Part shown: in pieces, positions 1 through 10,759 of the stretch
Numbering within the stretch: position 1 is the stretch's first letter
How the letters are laid out: each line of letters begins with the position of its first letter
Origin: Linum tenue
Taxonomy: Eukaryota; Streptophyta; Magnoliopsida; Malpighiales; Linaceae
Assembly: GCA_946122785.1 (NCBI GenBank)
Contig: CAMGYJ010000004.1
Location: 10,500,150-10,564,149, forward strand
DNA length: 64,000 bases
Reading direction: 5' to 3'
The notes under the pieces: generated by a model
Databases searched by the model: none
Told to the model about the DNA's origin: nothing
What the model saw: only the letters and a program-made list of their open reading frames with translations
Made by a program: the position numbers and the translations under genes

Positions 1-299
1 GGTGTTGAGTTGGTTGGCAGTTTGCTGTGACAATCGAATTTAAGCAAACCAAATCAAACCCAACACGTATGAGAAAGAGAAACCTGCCTACTTAGCTATA
101 AAAAAAAAAACTCGATCGACTAATTGACCCAACCCGATTTAGTTTTTTTTTTTATTTCGTTCAATAAAAAGAAGAAAAAAGAGATATGGGGTAAAAGAAA
201 TGTTTGACCCTAGACTGTTCTAGGCGGTTGATTCGGACCCAAATGTACACATTTTACCCCTCATTTCTTATTCGTTTAGCTTAGTAGATCATCATTCCT

Positions 300-1000
300 C
301 GACATATTTCATGCCAAGTTGTGCTTGTTTTGATACATTTCAGGTCCTAACACGTGTGGAAGGGGCGATGTCGAATTTTGTGATAATTGGAGGTCAAAAA
401 GCGCAAAAACCAAAGAAAAGTTCAAAGTCCGTGAAAATTGCCCCGTAAAAGTGAAGTGCAGGCGTCCAGGTTTTAGGCCATGTTCCTGGTTTCCCATTGG
501 AGTTCACGATCTCCTAAGGCCGTGAACTGAAGCCATAAACCGTGAACCGCGAGGCGTCCAGGGAGAAATCTGCAGTTACTAGCGCAAGGCGAGTTCACGG
601 TCAACAAGACCGTGAACATTGAGTGCAAACCGTGAACTCATGCAAGTGAAGCGATGCATTTCGGCACAACGCTCTATGTTCACGGACGCGTTGAAGAGTT
701 CACGACCGTGAACTGAGCCCGATCCTGGTATAAAATGTGAGCTGAAAGGAAGAAGGGGGAGCTTCACTTTAGGTTAGGTTTTCATTTTTCAGAATAAAGA
801 GGATTCTAGTGAGAGGTTAGGGTTTCTTATAGAGTGAGAAAGTGCAAATCAAAGGAGGAAGAAGGAGCTTTGGGCTTGTTCCTAACTAGAGGATTGAAGA
901 TTTCTTCATTTCAAGAGTGTCTCAAGCAATAAGGAGGAAAGATTAACATTACTTCAGGGTTATTTCTCTCTTTTTTGTTGTTGTCTCTTGTTTAAAGAAG
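300..1000 (+). mobile_element. Partial gypsy-type LTR (U3/R-like) with a hairpin-rich upstream block
   Basis: This stretch looks like the 5' half of a Ty3/gypsy LTR. A block at about 505-715 holds nine copies of the heptamer GTTCACG or its complement CGTGAAC, some of them facing each other so that they can fold into short hairpins. A TATA-like tataaaa follows at about 730, then a purine-rich leader. The same order (palindromic block, TATA box, GA-rich leader) occurs in the solo LTR at 54217-56105. No TG..CA ends, primer-binding site or coding region could be fixed here, so the element assignment is inference. Bases 1-300 are AT-rich and show no gene. Confidence 0.4.
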
Positions 1001-1201
1001 ATGAAAAAGGGTCAAACGAAAATTACAAAGAGAAATTTGGTGGGTAGAGGTGGTCGGTGGCTTTCTCACGAGATACAAGATATATGGCGCCTCCAATGGC
1101 GGAAAGGAAGGAAGGAAGGCTGGAAATTGGAAGGAGGAATGGGTGTTGATTCCGAAGTGGCGTCTTCAGGGAGAGGAGTTATACAGGGGAGGGCGGGAAG
1201 G

Positions 1202-1790
1202 TAGGGAGGGCAATGGGTCGGGTTGGGACAGGCTTTTGCTAAACCTAAACCCATGGATTTATCCACAAAAAAATTTGGGGTGAAATTCGTTGGTTTTAAA
1301 AAACTCAAACCCAACCCAACCTGCTGGGTATCCGCGGGTTCATGGGTACTCGTAGATTTTTGTGGTAAAAATTTACAATAACAAATTTCTTTCAAAATAA
1401 ATGCCTAACATCAATTTTCTCAATAAGATTATCCATACAAAAAACATTAATCTAGAGCATACAAGCAAACCGCAAATTATCAATACAAATAGTTCAAAAT
1501 TAAAGATAAACATCTATAAACAACATGATTAATTGAAAGCTCCTTCTTTGTCAACTAAACTTCTTCATTCTCCACTCCATAATATCAACTTCATTGTACA
1601 CAATTAGTAATAATAAATTAGACATGTCTCAAAAAAAAAAAGATTAGTTGTTTAAAAAAAATATTGTTTAGAATATTAAATAACCCGATAAATAGTGTAG
1701 CGGGTTTAAACCCAAAACCTGTCAACACGGGTTTTACCCGTGTTGACCGAGTTGGGTCGGATGGATACCCGTGGGTTCGGATTATGTTCC
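1202..1790 (+). mobile_element. hAT-like non-autonomous element rich in GGGT motifs
   Basis: The left end reads TAGGGAGGGCAATGGG, which fits the hAT terminal consensus (YARNG) and resembles the end of the hAT element at 12184. Both ends are rich in GGGT/ACCC words around an AT-rich core. The stretch from about 1500 to 1780 matches, in reverse complement, the sequence at about 63450-63850, which defines a two-copy family in this window. The right end of this copy has diverged after about 1785 and no 8-bp target duplication could be found. Open frames here are made of GGGT repeats and are not considered genes. Confidence 0.45.
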
Positions 1791-2054
1791 TTAAAAATAA
1801 TTCCACCATCCTTCACATTTTCACCCTACTCTTATGGAACAGATGACAAATGATGACACCGGCCGCCCTCTTGGTCGAAAGTCGCATGGTGATTCAATGA
1901 ACTCACAATGCATGTATATATATATCATTATCCCATCCACTCAGATTGACATTTTTAGTGTTAGATCATTATAAAATCACAAGTTTTCAGTCACATATCC
2001 GGAAGTCAACGATTAGCTTCTCCAGCCTTGAATCACACCCCTAAAATTGATTAG

Positions 2055-2063
2055 CAATTTTTA
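2055..2063. repeat. Target-site duplication of the Pack-MULE, left copy
   Basis: CAATTTTTA lies immediately left of the element start. The identical 9-mer follows the right end at 3882-3890. Nine bases is the usual Mutator duplication length. Confidence 0.85.
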
Positions 2064-2906
2064 GGGCTAATACCACTAGGAAACCCGAACTATTAACTTT
2101 GTGTCATTTGTGTCCTAAAGTATTCGATATGACATTTGTGTCCTGACGTATGATAGTTGTGTGTCATTTACGTCATGACAATTTCGTTGACCGTTATAGA
2201 TAACGGTTGACCAAACGGTCAACCATAAAATGTTGACTGTTGATTACATGGCACATATGTGGCAGCCACGTATGCGCCACGTCAGCTGCCACTTCAGATT
2301 TTTTTTCAATTTAAAATTAACAATTAAAATACAAAATAAAAAATAAAAAATTTAACAATTAAAATTATTTTCAGCCACATATCCTCATCTCTTCATCGCG
2401 TCAATTTGCCCCCCTTTGCCCCTTTCTTGTTTCGTTTTCCTCCCAGATCTAGCTTGATTTCGAGCGATGAAAGGCCAGCTTGCTTCCGACAGCGGCGATT
2501 CCCGACGGAGAAGATTGCGGAGAAAGGGACCGGCTCGGGGGTTCCTCTGTCAATCAAAGAAGCAGCTGGTGGCCTTTGTTCCAATGCAGCCTTCTGCCGC
2601 CGCGGAAGAAGAAGGCGGGGATTTAGGGTTTCGAGGATAGATTCTCTGACGAGCAGTGGAATCGCTCTCCCATGGCGTGAGATTCGACCTGAACCCAGTG
2701 GGGATGTCGATGATGCCGACGATGGTGTTGACACCGTCGACGTCGTCGGGTCTGGGTTTCTGCGGAAGGCGGAAGCACACATGAGTTTTTTCTTCGCTTA
2801 CCTACCGGAGGAATCTGATTCTGCGATTCAACATTTATTGTTGATGGTTTTCGTTCTGCATTAGAGAACTGCGAAGGGGTATTCGTCCAGATCTGAGTAC
2901 TCCCTA

Positions 2907-3155
2907 ATGGCGAAATCTTCCACCTCTTTGAGAAACAGGCCGTCTCCTCTGACCAACGATGGCTGCCTCTACATGGGAGGTGCCGTCTTCGCCTTCTTAC
3001 TCGTCTGGTGCCTCTGGTCCTACGTCGGCCCGGCCGACTCCGGCGGCGGCAACAGCTTCATGCCCAGGGTATTCAGCGACCTCGGCTGCACCCACCCGGC
3101 TTCGAATCTCAGATTGGGAAAATTTGCCCAGCTGCCACCGAAAACAAAGCGTTGA
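2907..3155 (+). pseudogene. Captured N-terminus of a GT34 galactosyltransferase-like gene
   Basis: The reading frame starts MAKSSTSLRNRPSPL and continues with one hydrophobic segment at about residues 24-43 (GGAVFAFLLVWCLWSYV). This is the short cytoplasmic tail and Golgi membrane anchor typical of plant GT34 enzymes (galactomannan galactosyltransferase and xyloglucan xylosyltransferase type). The frame resembles the start of the legume galactomannan galactosyltransferase as I recall it. It runs out at residue 82 in unrelated sequence, and no catalytic domain (DXD region) is present in the element. It is therefore a transduplicated fragment and not a working enzyme. Whether it is transcribed cannot be judged from sequence. 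Confidence 0.65.
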
Positions 3156-3432
3156 AATGACCTCCAGACTCCTATTAATTCCACATGGAACTTCTTCCGA
3201 TTGGGGAAATTGGTGGAGAGGACGGTGAAGATGTCGACGATGACGAGGCCAGAAGAAATAGCAATTAGCAAACATGTGCAGGTATGGTCTTTGGTTGTGA
3301 GGGAGGGGAATAATTGGGAGGCGGATAAAAATAAAGGGAAGGAAGGTAGGCGTGCAAGTGAGAGCTAGACTTAAGTGTTAAGAGTCAAAGGGAGTGGAAT
3401 TAAAAGCGAAAGGCAACTGGGAGTGTTGACGA

Positions 3433-3570
3433 TGGACACTCTACGACGACCCGCCCGACTCCACCTTCTACGACGACCCGGAGCTGCGGTACTCGATCGA
3501 GAAGAAGGTGACCGGGTGGGAAGAGAAGCGGAAGGAGTGGCTGAAGCGGCACCCGACCTTCCTGTTCTCT
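3433..3570 (+). pseudogene. Second captured piece of the same GT34 gene (stem region)
   Basis: The frame starting with TGG at 3433 reads WTLYDDPPDSTFYDDPELRY and then an IEKKVTGWEEKRKEWLKRHP-type stretch. The F-YDDP-E, then W-EKRKEWL--HP signature is the conserved segment between the membrane anchor and the catalytic domain of plant GT34 enzymes. In an intact protein it would lie shortly after the anchor encoded at 2907-3155. Here about 280 bases of non-matching sequence separate the two pieces and the frame differs, so capture was followed by rearrangement. The catalytic domain does not follow; the terminal inverted repeat begins soon after. Confidence 0.7.
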
Positions 3571-3890
3571 AACTCTTCCATTTTGCGGAGAAGAAGAACA
3601 GTCCGGGGAAAGAATCAAAGATTTTAAATAATTTTTTTAGTAATATCTTTTGATTTTGTTAGTTTGTTCATTTTTATGAGAAAATAAATATAAGAAAAAA
3701 TAATTAAAATTACACGTCAGATGCCACGTCAGAGCGGTGACTAGACTTTCTGTTAAAAATTAACGGTCAACGCCGGTCAACCATAACGGAAAAATAGTTT
3801 GGGACACAATTGTTATATCGAATACTTTAGGACACAAATGACACAAAGTTAATAGTTCGAGTTTCCTAGTGGTATTAGCCCCAATTTTTA

Positions 3891-4442
3891 AACGTGGTCC
3901 CTTCATCAACATCATCAATTTTAGCAATGAAGCTTTTAGTCATCAACGTCCTAAATTGTGTTAACAATTTCTAATGTGTTTCTCATCAACTATTTTAAAT
4001 CTACCCATACACTTTGCAATTGAAATGTTATAAAAACGAAAAAGAAAACAGTTATACATATGACACTAGATGACTTTCTAATTTAGCAATCTTGCTAATG
4101 TAGCAAGTATTCCTACACTCCTACCAATTTGCTAAAAAAAATTGTCATATAAGTTCTACCTCACTTTATCAATTGCTAAAAGTTGGGGATGAAGATTTGC
4201 TTGAATGTGAACATTTGCTCTCTCGAAAAGAAAGCAAACTTGCTTGAGAAAGGCACACAATGCTCCCATGTCAGCTCCGTACTAAAATTTCAAAGGGTCA
4301 TCTTCTTTGACAATATTTAAAAAATATTGTTTGAGTAACTGGGATGTGAACGATATTTCATTTAACAGATGGACGATTGGAAAAGCCACTTACAAAGTCA
4401 AGATTGCAAGTTGGGTGCAATAAAAAAAACACTATTAGGAAA
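3891..4442. other. AT-rich interval without a recognisable gene
   Basis: The interval between the Pack-MULE and the copia LTR has no convincing reading frame. It is AT-rich with short repeated words such as ttgctaa and its complement. I see no clear element ends. Confidence 0.5.
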
Positions 4443-4851
4443 TGTTAGAAATCGAACAGAAAAAATAAGATTACCGATCAGGTTGAGTCATGTACTAGGT
4501 CGATCTCTTTAAAACGTTCGCGACACTGCTGCCGTTGCGCACGACATATTATCAACCGGTCGCCTCCAGGATACAACAGTCTGATTTTAGTGCTTTGCAG
4601 TTTTTTGTGAAAACCAGAGCTCTCTAAATCTAACTCTCACTCGTATTTCTGCTCTTATATTGTGTGTTTAGAGGGTCTGGGGAGTGCTCTATTTATATTA
4701 GCAAAAACCCTATATTCCTTCTTTTTTGGGGAATAAGTCACATTTAATTAGGAAGATAATTACTCTCATAATTTAAACGTATTCTAGTAGGAAAATTATT
4801 TTGTTTAATAGTTATCCTTTATTATAGGTTTCAAATCTATTCACACCAACA
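4443..4851 (-). mobile_element. Ty1/copia 3' LTR, antisense
   Basis: Read on the minus strand the LTR starts TGTTGGTGTGAATAG and ends TTTCTAACA, giving the TG..CA ends of retrotransposon LTRs and a length of 409 bases. A purine-rich tract (AAGTGGGGCAT on the minus strand, about 4852-4862) lies directly before the LTR start, as expected for the polypurine tract. A minus-strand tataaata at about 4695 could be its TATA box. Degenerate copia RNase H sequence follows in the right place and orientation (5260-5870). The other LTR is missing. Confidence 0.7.
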
Positions 4852-4862
4852 ATGCCCCACTT

Positions 4863-5880
4863 GAATAGTTTTCAAACCATCTCTGAGAATCAATAGATGC
4901 ATAAGATCAGGTATAAGCTAAAGAATCGCGAAGATTTGAACCTTAGCGTAGTGGTTACACTTTTGATTTCATAAGGGTGACTCGTAGTCTTGAACCCTAT
5001 CTCAGACAGTGTAGCACACAAGATATTTTCATTGAGTGGTATTCTCTCTTAGCCCGTGCTTTTATGGCCCTCCACGTTATCCTGGTTTAGGGAACGCTCT
5101 AGCAACTTTGTGCCTCCAAAGTTCTATAGGAAGCTGCCCACTCCAACATTCAGAAGGTGAGTCTATCAGAAGTACCCCCAAAGTAAAGTACTTCACTGCA
5201 CTTGGAGTATAGTTCTCACTAAGAGTTACTATTAACTCAACATCTAAGGCTTTGAGATTCATATTTCACTATGCATGAACTTTTCTCAATATTACTCCTG
5301 GCTTGTTATTACCCATTGTACCAGTTTCTTGGAATCTCTAGTCTATCAAGTCGAGTTACCATCACTTGTAATCCAGGTTCTGTAGACATAAGCCACATAC
5401 CCTTTGTGATATTTTGGACTTTCTCTCTAGGTAATCCTTTCATCAAAGGATAAGCTAGATTCTTTTTGGTTCTTACATCATCCACCGCCTACATGCTCCA
5501 ATTGTTTGGAGTAGTTCGCTTACAGTACTTTGCTTACGACGAATTTGTCATCTCTTTTATTTCTAGAATCGGTTCCATACTTTAGCAATAGTTGCGGTGC
5601 TATCACAATGGATCAAATACCAGAGATATCGGTCTTTCCAATAAGGGAATCTCTAGTAATGACCCTCTTAATCAACTTTCTTATTTACTAGCCATTGCTA
5701 ATTATACCATTTTTTTATTCCATAGTTGATTGAGTGAGACTTCCAATACACCATTCTTCCAGCGATGTTTAAAACATACTCACTGGCTGCCTTTGGAGTC
5801 CTCTATAAGGTATTTGTGTCCGCATCACTATAACCTACTAAGAGTCTAAGACTTTAAAAGCATGTTCAGGAATAACATGC
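4863..5880 (-). pseudogene. Degenerate Ty1/copia pol fragment (RNase H and C-terminus), antisense
   Basis: Translation of the minus strand, with frame changes and stops, gives the copia RNase H landmarks in order. VGYSDAD lies at about 5830-5850, then YVLNIAGRMVYWKSHS at about 5730-5790, then IHCDSTATIAK at about 5590-5620. A C-terminal tail with KGLPREKV and GMWL follows at about 5390-5460. In copia polyproteins these are the metal-binding start of RNase H, its central strand and the HCDS..A.. motif before the conserved tail. The fragment then leads into the LTR at 4443-4851. Integrase and most of the reverse transcriptase are absent, so the element is truncated and inactive. Confidence 0.65.
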
Positions 5881-5969
5881 CAAGCGGGTAAGCGTGTTGT
5901 CACTCTATAAATGACGGGAAGTAGCGATTCCTAAAAAAAAACCCAACCACAAAAGTTGTTAGTCAAAGG

Positions 5970-6185
5970 AAACCAAAATAATAAATTAAATAATACAAAG
6001 CATGAAATAAATCTAAATTAAATAAAACTAAGCATTAAACAAATCTACATTAAATAAAGCGAAGCATGAAAAAAATCTAAATTAAATAAAATTAACTATT
6101 AAATAAATATAAATTAAATAAAGTGAAGCAAGAAATAAATCTAAATTAAATAAACATAAGCATTAATAAATAATTTACAAATATA
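5970..6185. repeat. Imperfect tandem array, about 32-bp unit
   Basis: The words taaattaaataaa and aagcat-aaa alternate about five times with drift in spacing and sequence. It sits downstream of the plant-mobile-domain exon (on the minus strand) and may be expanded intron sequence. Confidence 0.5.
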
Positions 6186-6194
6186 GGTACAGAG

Positions 6195-6660
6195 TGTTTA
6201 CCGGTTTATTGTTCCAAATTGCACGGGAGCGATGACTTTCTTGCTCGGATAAATACCTCCTATCCCTTGGCCTAGGATCAATATACAGTCGAGGGTCGTA
6301 TATCTCAGCACCCATCTATGAATTTTTTTGAATGAAATCAGATTATTTTCATTACAAACAAAATAAATCACCAAAGAAAAAACAAGTACGTACCCTAAGA
6401 GCCTTTTCGGCCATTTTTTGGCTGAAGAAGGACATAGCTTCGACGGGGTTTAGAGGGGAGGGTTGTAGGAAATAACTCTATCAATTCCTTTTGATGCGTT
6501 AGATCGGGCTTAGCCGCAACCACAGAGGAAACGTAGAACGAAACTAGAGTGGAAGGAATGGAGAGAGAAAGAATAAAATGTGTGGTGGTGTGGTTTGGAA
6601 GGGGAAGGAGGAGTGGTATTTATAGGGGAATGGACTGTTGGGGGGAGTGGGGAGCATTCC
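6195..6660 (-). pseudogene. 5' end of a plant-mobile-domain (MAIN-like) gene, truncated
   Basis: A start codon at 6412-6414 (minus) opens a 7-codon exon, MAEKALR, to 6394. A 78-base intron with GTACGT..TAG borders spans 6316-6393. Exon 2 (6315 to about 6202) reads MGAEIYDPRLYIDPRPRDRR, then YLSEQESHRSRAIWNNKP, with a possible GTAAAC donor. The YL-x-E-HRS-x-IW pattern resembles the N-terminus of plant mobile domain proteins (MAIN/MAIL), which are also often carried by Mutator-like elements. A minus-strand TATA-like ctataaata lies at about 6620, roughly 200 bases before the start. No later exon with the mobile domain follows, since tandem repeats and the copia relic intervene. The family call rests on a short motif and is tentative. 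Confidence 0.4.
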
Positions 6661-6829
6661 CCGCGTTTATTGAATGCATGGAAGATCCCGCGTTCGTCAA
6701 CAACGTTGAATTGCTTCGGATCGCTGATGTGGGAGGCTCTGAGGCGTCGGATTTGTCAAGAAAAACCAGAATCCGCGCCTCACTGCATCTAACGACAGCA
6801 GTGAAGAGGCGGGCGACGCAGATCACTGA

Positions 6830-7215
6830 CGTGGACGGCAGGGCGTTTGTCCACGTCAGCGATCCGCGTCCCCGCTCACCGTAGTCTGTATCCATCACAT
6901 GCGATGAGGCGCAAATTATTGTTTTCTTCCCATATCCGACGTCTCATCGTGTTACACGTCAGCGGGTTATTGTTCCCCGTTTTTTACTAAAGTGGTGATA
7001 CCTTTCCCACTTTAAACAAAAACGGTGATCCCTTCCCCGCTTTTGACTAAAACGGTGATGTTTTCACCACTGCTCTTTATCGTGGTGATTATTTTCAGTG
7101 TCTTTGACCATGACGGTGATGGAGAAAACATAATGTACTTTGGAAATATTTTTTATAATTTATGTATTTTGGAAATTTTGTATAAGAACTAGTGTATTTT
7201 GGAAATTTTCCCATA
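6830..7215. mobile_element. MULE-like terminal region upstream of the MAIN-like fragment
   Basis: The stretch repeats a CGGTGAT word (aacggtgat, tggtgat, acggtgatg) and ends with three copies of a gtattttggaaatttt-type word before 7215. Such tracts resemble long ends of Mutator-like elements that carry mobile-domain genes. No matching inverted copy was found on the left side, so boundaries and target duplication are unknown. Confidence 0.3.
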
Positions 7216-8030
7216 AGCTTGTAGGCTTCAATTATAAGCTCATTTGATTTCAGGTGTTCATTTTCCTAGTAAATTATATCCCTAGTCCCTAAATGGGCTA
7301 CACAAATATTTCGTTGGTAGGTGTTGGGCTTCTCTACTGATTATTCTCTATCTTGGGCCATGGAATCAATCTTTGTCGGAGCAGCATTGGACTCTTATAC
7401 ATAGGCCGATTAAGCTATACTACCAATAGGTGTTCTGGACTCTGGAGGGCTTGTGATTGTGATTTGTGAGTACTTGGGATTTGGGAACCTTATTCGAAGT
7501 AAATTAGGACATGATATTTGCGTCACTCTGTAGGCAGTTTGATTTGTAAATCCGAAAATAACATAGCACAAATTTACACTGTCCTGTGAAAACTACTTGA
7601 CACCTTTTATTGTACCATCGTTATTAAATGGTCTAACAACAAATTAATTGTTTTTATACATTAATTACCCACGTTTGTCTCTCCCCAAAAGGTGTTTTTC
7701 CATTTTCCATTGAGACCCTTCACTTTCGACAGGCCTGTCTTACACTCAAGGCGGCTGATTACGGCTAAACAACTTCAATGAGGTGGTGGTTGGCTGCCTA
7801 CCTGCCCGTTGGCCGTAGTACTATTAATTTTACTTAATTAGTTTGAACAAATCTTGCAGTATTGGTATGCTCATGGGGCTAAAACTAGTACTTAATTATT
7901 ATTCTGTTATTATACATGATGTGTTATTTTTAGTAAGTATCATTAGTTTACAGCCGAGTTTAATTTGGTATGATATTGTGGTAGGAGGACATGTGGGTGG
8001 TTAATTCGCGATTTGACATCGATTCACCCG
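7216..8030. other. Intergenic, nothing recognised
   Basis: No convincing reading frame, repeat or element end was seen. Composition is AT-rich and typical of the intergenic background here. Confidence 0.4.
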
Positions 8031-8590
8031 CAGGGACGGAGCTAGCTTGTTGGCAAGGGGGGTCATGGCCCCCTAAACTTTTAAAATATATTCAAATTGC
8101 ATGGTAGCTTAACTCTAGAAGATAAACTAAGTGGTTAGAACTAAATGAAATTATGTCCGGTAATATATATACTGCAAAGTGCAAACAAATTAAAGCAACC
8201 TCAAGCTTTTGAGGGTTTGCTTTTACACCCTAGCAAATTTCTTCATATCTTCTACGACGATGTAGGGGTGTGTACGACGAGACATGAGGAAGTGGCATAT
8301 CACGTCACAGTCTTCCCCTTTTCTGGTCGTCTTCTTCGACGATGAGAGGGGAAGATAAGGCTGGAGGAAGAACGACAACATGAAGCATCGACAGTTTGTC
8401 CTTCCTGCCCAGAGAAAGGATTGGTGGGCAGAGGTGGGAGAACAGAGAAATTGTTGGCGAGGATGGGGTTAGTTCCAACCTTTTAATTTCAAATAATACT
8501 AGGCAATTGAGTAATTGTATAATAAATGTAGGAAGACTAATAACAAATTTAGGGGGACTAATAACATTTTTCAAAATTTTATAATGTTGT
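8031..8590. mobile_element. Dispersed 'cagggacgga' type element, ends uncertain
   Basis: The sequence CAGGGACGGAGCTAGC followed by a GGGGGTCATGGCCCCC palindrome marks the edge of an element type common in plants. Related edges occur at about 59775 (CAGTGGTGGAGGGAGG, then ggggtcctaggacccc) and, reversed, at about 48063 (GGGTCCGCCACTG). The right border is not clear, and the short frames inside look like chance. Confidence 0.35.
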
Positions 8591-9795
8591 TGGCGACATT
8601 TGACTCAACCATTTGATTGGATGCACAAATTAACCGCTCGAGAAGAAACTATTATCATTATTTGTTTTACTGGAATAATTCGGTAAGATATTACATCAAA
8701 TCGAATAATTCTTAGAGCTAATTAGCAAGTACTAGTTTATGTTACATTTCGTAAATTTCGTACTATTCATTCTTGCTTCAACCTTTTCTTTAGGCCTGAT
8801 TAGTCTTCGGCACTAAGACAAGGCTACCGGATTGCAATTTTTCCAATGCCCATTTGTGCTTCTTTAAAGGTCTGTGTTTGTCTCCCATAGTAATTTCGCT
8901 CAATATAAAAAATAAGGTAAAAGAGGAAAATAGATGATAAAGATGTTGGTTGCCATAATAGCTACTAAAAATTAGTAATCACTCTAACTCGTTCGTTTTT
9001 TTATATATCTTTCCTTTTCTCTCATCTCTTTGTTTCCTCTCCTTTCTCTCTTGAAGACCGCCGCTTGATATTTTCATAAAAATGACACGGGCACCTATGG
9101 TGACTGGCGGTAACCTATTTTTCTACTGCTCATTTTTCCAGTTCTTCTCTTGTTTTCTCTACTCCCTTTTAGTCTCATTAGTTGTCTCTGGCCATGAATT
9201 GACTTTCATTTTTCCCTTTCACATTTAGGGTTTCCTTCCTCCCTTGCCATGGGTTGATCTTTTGCCCTCTGTTCTGATTCATCAGATCTGGAGATGATCC
9301 GATCTAAGTAGCAAAGGAGGTTGGTTATATTCTGGTTCCAGCTTGTCTCCTCATCCTCCTTCCCACCGTCTACCTACTTACTTCACCCTGTAGTTTTCAA
9401 TGTTTCGGGGATGTTGCCTCTCAACTTGGACGCGGATCAAAGATCTTGAAGATAGAAGTTCTTCCTCATGGGTCTGTCATCGTCCGCTCTTTCGTCCAAA
9501 AGTCTTTCTTGTGGGTTTTGACCTTATGAGCCGATGGTGTTTGGTCCGACGAGGAGTGGTCGAAAGCGTCTCATGGTGCTTCCACTTCCCTCCAACAGGG
9601 TTGGTTAACTCCAACTTGATTCTTGGTTCGTTGTGGTCTTTCATTGCAGGGATTCAGTTGATCAGAGGAGGTGGTGTTCTGAAGTTATAGCGGCAGTGGG
9701 ATCCATGTGGAGAGCATCATACGGCTAGGGCTAGAGAGCTTGTCTCCTGTTGAGCTCATTTCTGGCCCTATTGGGTTTCCAGTCTTTGTTGTGAG
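8591..9795. other. Interval with no supported gene
   Basis: A frame at 9400-9690 has no recognisable domain. Pyrimidine-rich sequence at 9000-9390 resembles a plant 5' leader. Together with a possible retroelement tail at 10090-10166, this could be part of an old LINE, but I could not confirm any domain. Confidence 0.3.
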
Positions 9796-10085
9796 TAGGG
9801 CTGGCTATTTGGTCCAGACTGTTTGGTTTTACCCGAAATTGGACCGTATAACTCGGACCGGGATCGGACTGGGACCTGATAGCAAACAATCCAATCTCAT
9901 ATTCGAGTTTAGATTTGAGGTAAAAAAAAACCTGGATAAGAGACCACCAACACCTAAAATCATGATCAAATTGGGAACGGACCAGGTCAAGACCGGATTG
10001 TATCCAATCCAATCTTTGGTCATTGTATTCTCAAAAAGACCGGACTAGGACAAGATCAATTTGATCCAATTTAACCGGACTGGAC
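9796..10085 (+). mobile_element. hAT MITE, truncated copy (same family as 54531-54862)
   Basis: It starts TAGGGCTGGCTATTTGG and matches the 332-base MITE at 54531-54862 along nearly its whole length, sharing the CCGGAC / GACCGG words and the internal caaacaatccaatctcat. The right terminus, expected as ATAGCCACCCCTA, is missing: similarity stops after ccggactggac at about 10085 and unrelated sequence follows. This copy therefore lost its right end. Confidence 0.75.
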
Positions 10086-10170
10086 TTAGGGCTTTGTTTT
10101 CCTTAACCTTTGTTTGTATTATGTTTGTAACTTTTTCATTCGGCTATCTTAATGAACCTCTTTAAAAAAA
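10086..10170 (+). mobile_element. Possible 3' end of a LINE or SINE with poly(A)
   Basis: The string ttcggctatcttaatgaacc is followed by ctcttt and a run of about 11 A residues ending near 10167. This resembles the 3' tails of plant L1 elements. No coding sequence can be tied to it and no target duplication was identified. Confidence 0.3.
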
Positions 10171-10389
10171 AAAGTTAACTCATTTGTTATTTGGACATGT
10201 TTTGACTTACTAAGTAGTGTTTTGAGTAATATGCGAGTAGAAACTTGTTTTATAATCGTACACTATTTTCAAATTAGTCAAATTTGTTCTCCGTCTCTAC
10301 ACATAACATACTTCTCTTCCACTCCATTAGAAAAAGGTTACATGCATACTTCTCTACCAAGATTTACGTAATTCTATATCTAGTGTATT

Positions 10390-10480
10390 TTCTGAACTTG
10401 TATATTGTATTTTTTTTTATAATCAACCTTTTCTGAACTTGTATATTGTATTTTTTTTTATAATCAACCTGAGCTTTTGT
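10390..10480. repeat. Tandem duplication, about 41-bp unit, two copies
   Basis: The unit ttctgaacttgtatattgta followed by a T-run and ataatcaacct occurs twice in direct succession with almost no difference, which suggests a recent slippage or duplication. Confidence 0.75.
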
Positions 10481-10759
10481 ATATTGTATTGTATTATAAC
10501 AAAAGGAATATAAAAAATATGGGAACGGATCAGGTCAGTAACCCTATGGTCAGTAATCTTGAGTAACCTCATGAGCATGGCATCAGTATCCTCTCTCTTC
10601 TGGAAAGTCTTTTATGTTTTCCCCTTTAATCTTTAACGGACGATTTCTCTCTCGTTTTAAGTCGAAATTTAATTTTTTGCACAGATAAATCAGATTAAAT
10701 GTGCTCTTTAAAATGATATCCACTTTGATATATTTTTAGTACAAAAAAATTGAATAATT

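Larger units (their letters stand above)
2064..3881. mobile_element. Pack-MULE (non-autonomous Mutator-like element carrying gene fragments)
   Basis: The element begins GGGCTAATACCACTAGG and ends with its reverse complement CCTAGTGGTATTAGCCC. The first 70-90 bases of the two ends are nearly identical inverted repeats, and weaker inverted similarity runs to about 180 bases. It is flanked by perfect 9-bp duplications CAATTTTTA. The ends are AT-rich, but the interior (2400-3600) is GC-rich, unlike the surrounding DNA. That interior includes pieces of a GT34 glycosyltransferase gene (2907-3155 and 3433-3570) and an unidentified GC-rich block (2400-2860). No transposase is present. These are the defining marks of a Pack-MULE: long terminal inverted repeats, 9-bp duplication and captured host exons. 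Confidence 0.85.

Noticed and set aside
1001..1395. Overlapping frames on both strands
   Set aside because: They span a purine-rich LTR leader and GGGT-repeat sequence of a hAT-like element, with no domain similarity.
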